A DNA stretch of 64,000 nucleotides from Nitrospirota bacterium (GTDB lineage: Bacteria; Nitrospirota_A; Leptospirillia; Leptospirillales; Leptospirillaceae), in NCBI GenBank assembly GCA_021838585.1, contig JAKCDE010000002.1, forward strand, positions 1 through 64,000, given 5' to 3'. Shown piece by piece: positions 63,938-64,000 of the stretch. Position 1 is the first letter of the stretch; the number at the start of each line of letters is the position of its first letter. Below the pieces are notes generated by a model. It saw only the letters and a program-made list of their open reading frames with translations. It was not told where the DNA came from and made no database searches. The position numbers and the translations under genes were made by a program.

Positions 63938-64000
63938 ATGCCGGTTCGTCCTCTGGTGGGGCACAGGGAGCCATTTCTGAGGGCCGTTGCTCGCATGGCC
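63938..64000 (+). CDS. Start of an unidentified gene (partial)
   Basis: Twenty-one codons from an ATG with AGGA seven bases upstream run to the window end without a stop, reading MPVRPLVGHREPFLRAV and on. The LVGHREPF pattern recalls the start of DNA polymerase III delta-prime (HolB) or similar AAA proteins, but this is weak. It follows the secreted protein gene by 20 bases. Confidence 0.4.
   Translation, partial: MPVRPLVGHREPFLRAVARMA

Overview
The window is about 64 kb of GC-rich bacterial chromosome. Its gene set (glycolysis genes, F-type ATP synthase, three GH57 glucan enzymes, TreS, GlgE, TreY/TreZ, RND efflux systems, glutamate decarboxylase) and protein style fit an acidophilic Nitrospirota bacterium such as Leptospirillum. 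That assignment is inference from gene content; there is no rRNA or other decisive marker here. I saw no tRNA, rRNA, CRISPR array, complete insertion sequence or prophage.

Layout. 1-2.6 kb: end of gap, then pgk, tpiA and secG. 2.6-7.4 kb: a peptide-type ABC transporter (binding protein and two permeases, no ATPase gene), an HAD phosphatase, and a convergent small membrane protein. 7.5-14.6 kb: a complete atp operon (atpI/Z-B-E-F-H-A-G-D-C) with a near-consensus promoter, internal RNA hairpins, a 17-codon leader ORF coupled to atpA, and a terminal hairpin. 14.6-24.7 kb: a small membrane protein, glgC, two GH57 enzymes, galT, a long class II aldolase and a GH57 branching enzyme. 24.8-26.4 kb: a decapeptide-repeat protein with a Fur-like site over its promoter, and a DUF4384-type lipoprotein. 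26.4-35.2 kb: an RND efflux locus (adaptor, pump, inverted ygfZ, second adaptor, TolC-like channel) headed by three evenly spaced palindromes. 35.2-41.8 kb: trxB, two envelope proteins (one a cysteine-rich propeller), glutamate decarboxylase, and a PAS-PAS-GGDEF-EAL regulator.

42.0-46.8 kb carries glgE, maltokinase and an MFS transporter, joined by 4-base overlaps. 46.8-49.6 kb is an eroded patch with two toxin-antitoxin loci whose VapC toxins are broken, a methyltransferase and an alpha/beta-hydrolase remnant. 49.6-60.5 kb (minus strand) is a six-gene operon, treZ-treY-treS-like-treS-glgX-hypothetical, in which every junction overlaps. 60.6-64.0 kb: a YyaL-type protein, a carboxylesterase, a secreted protein and the start of an unidentified gene.

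Together the carbohydrate genes form a nearly closed glucan-trehalose cycle. TreS makes maltose from trehalose, maltokinase makes maltose 1-phosphate, GlgE polymerises it, the GH57 enzyme branches the polymer, GlgX debranches it, and TreY/TreZ return it to trehalose. GlgC supplies ADP-glucose. The most unusual element is the TreS paralogue beside TreS: it keeps the TreS C-terminal half but has lost the catalytic nucleophile, the transition-state His-Asp pair and other active-site motifs, so it looks like a pseudoenzyme partner.
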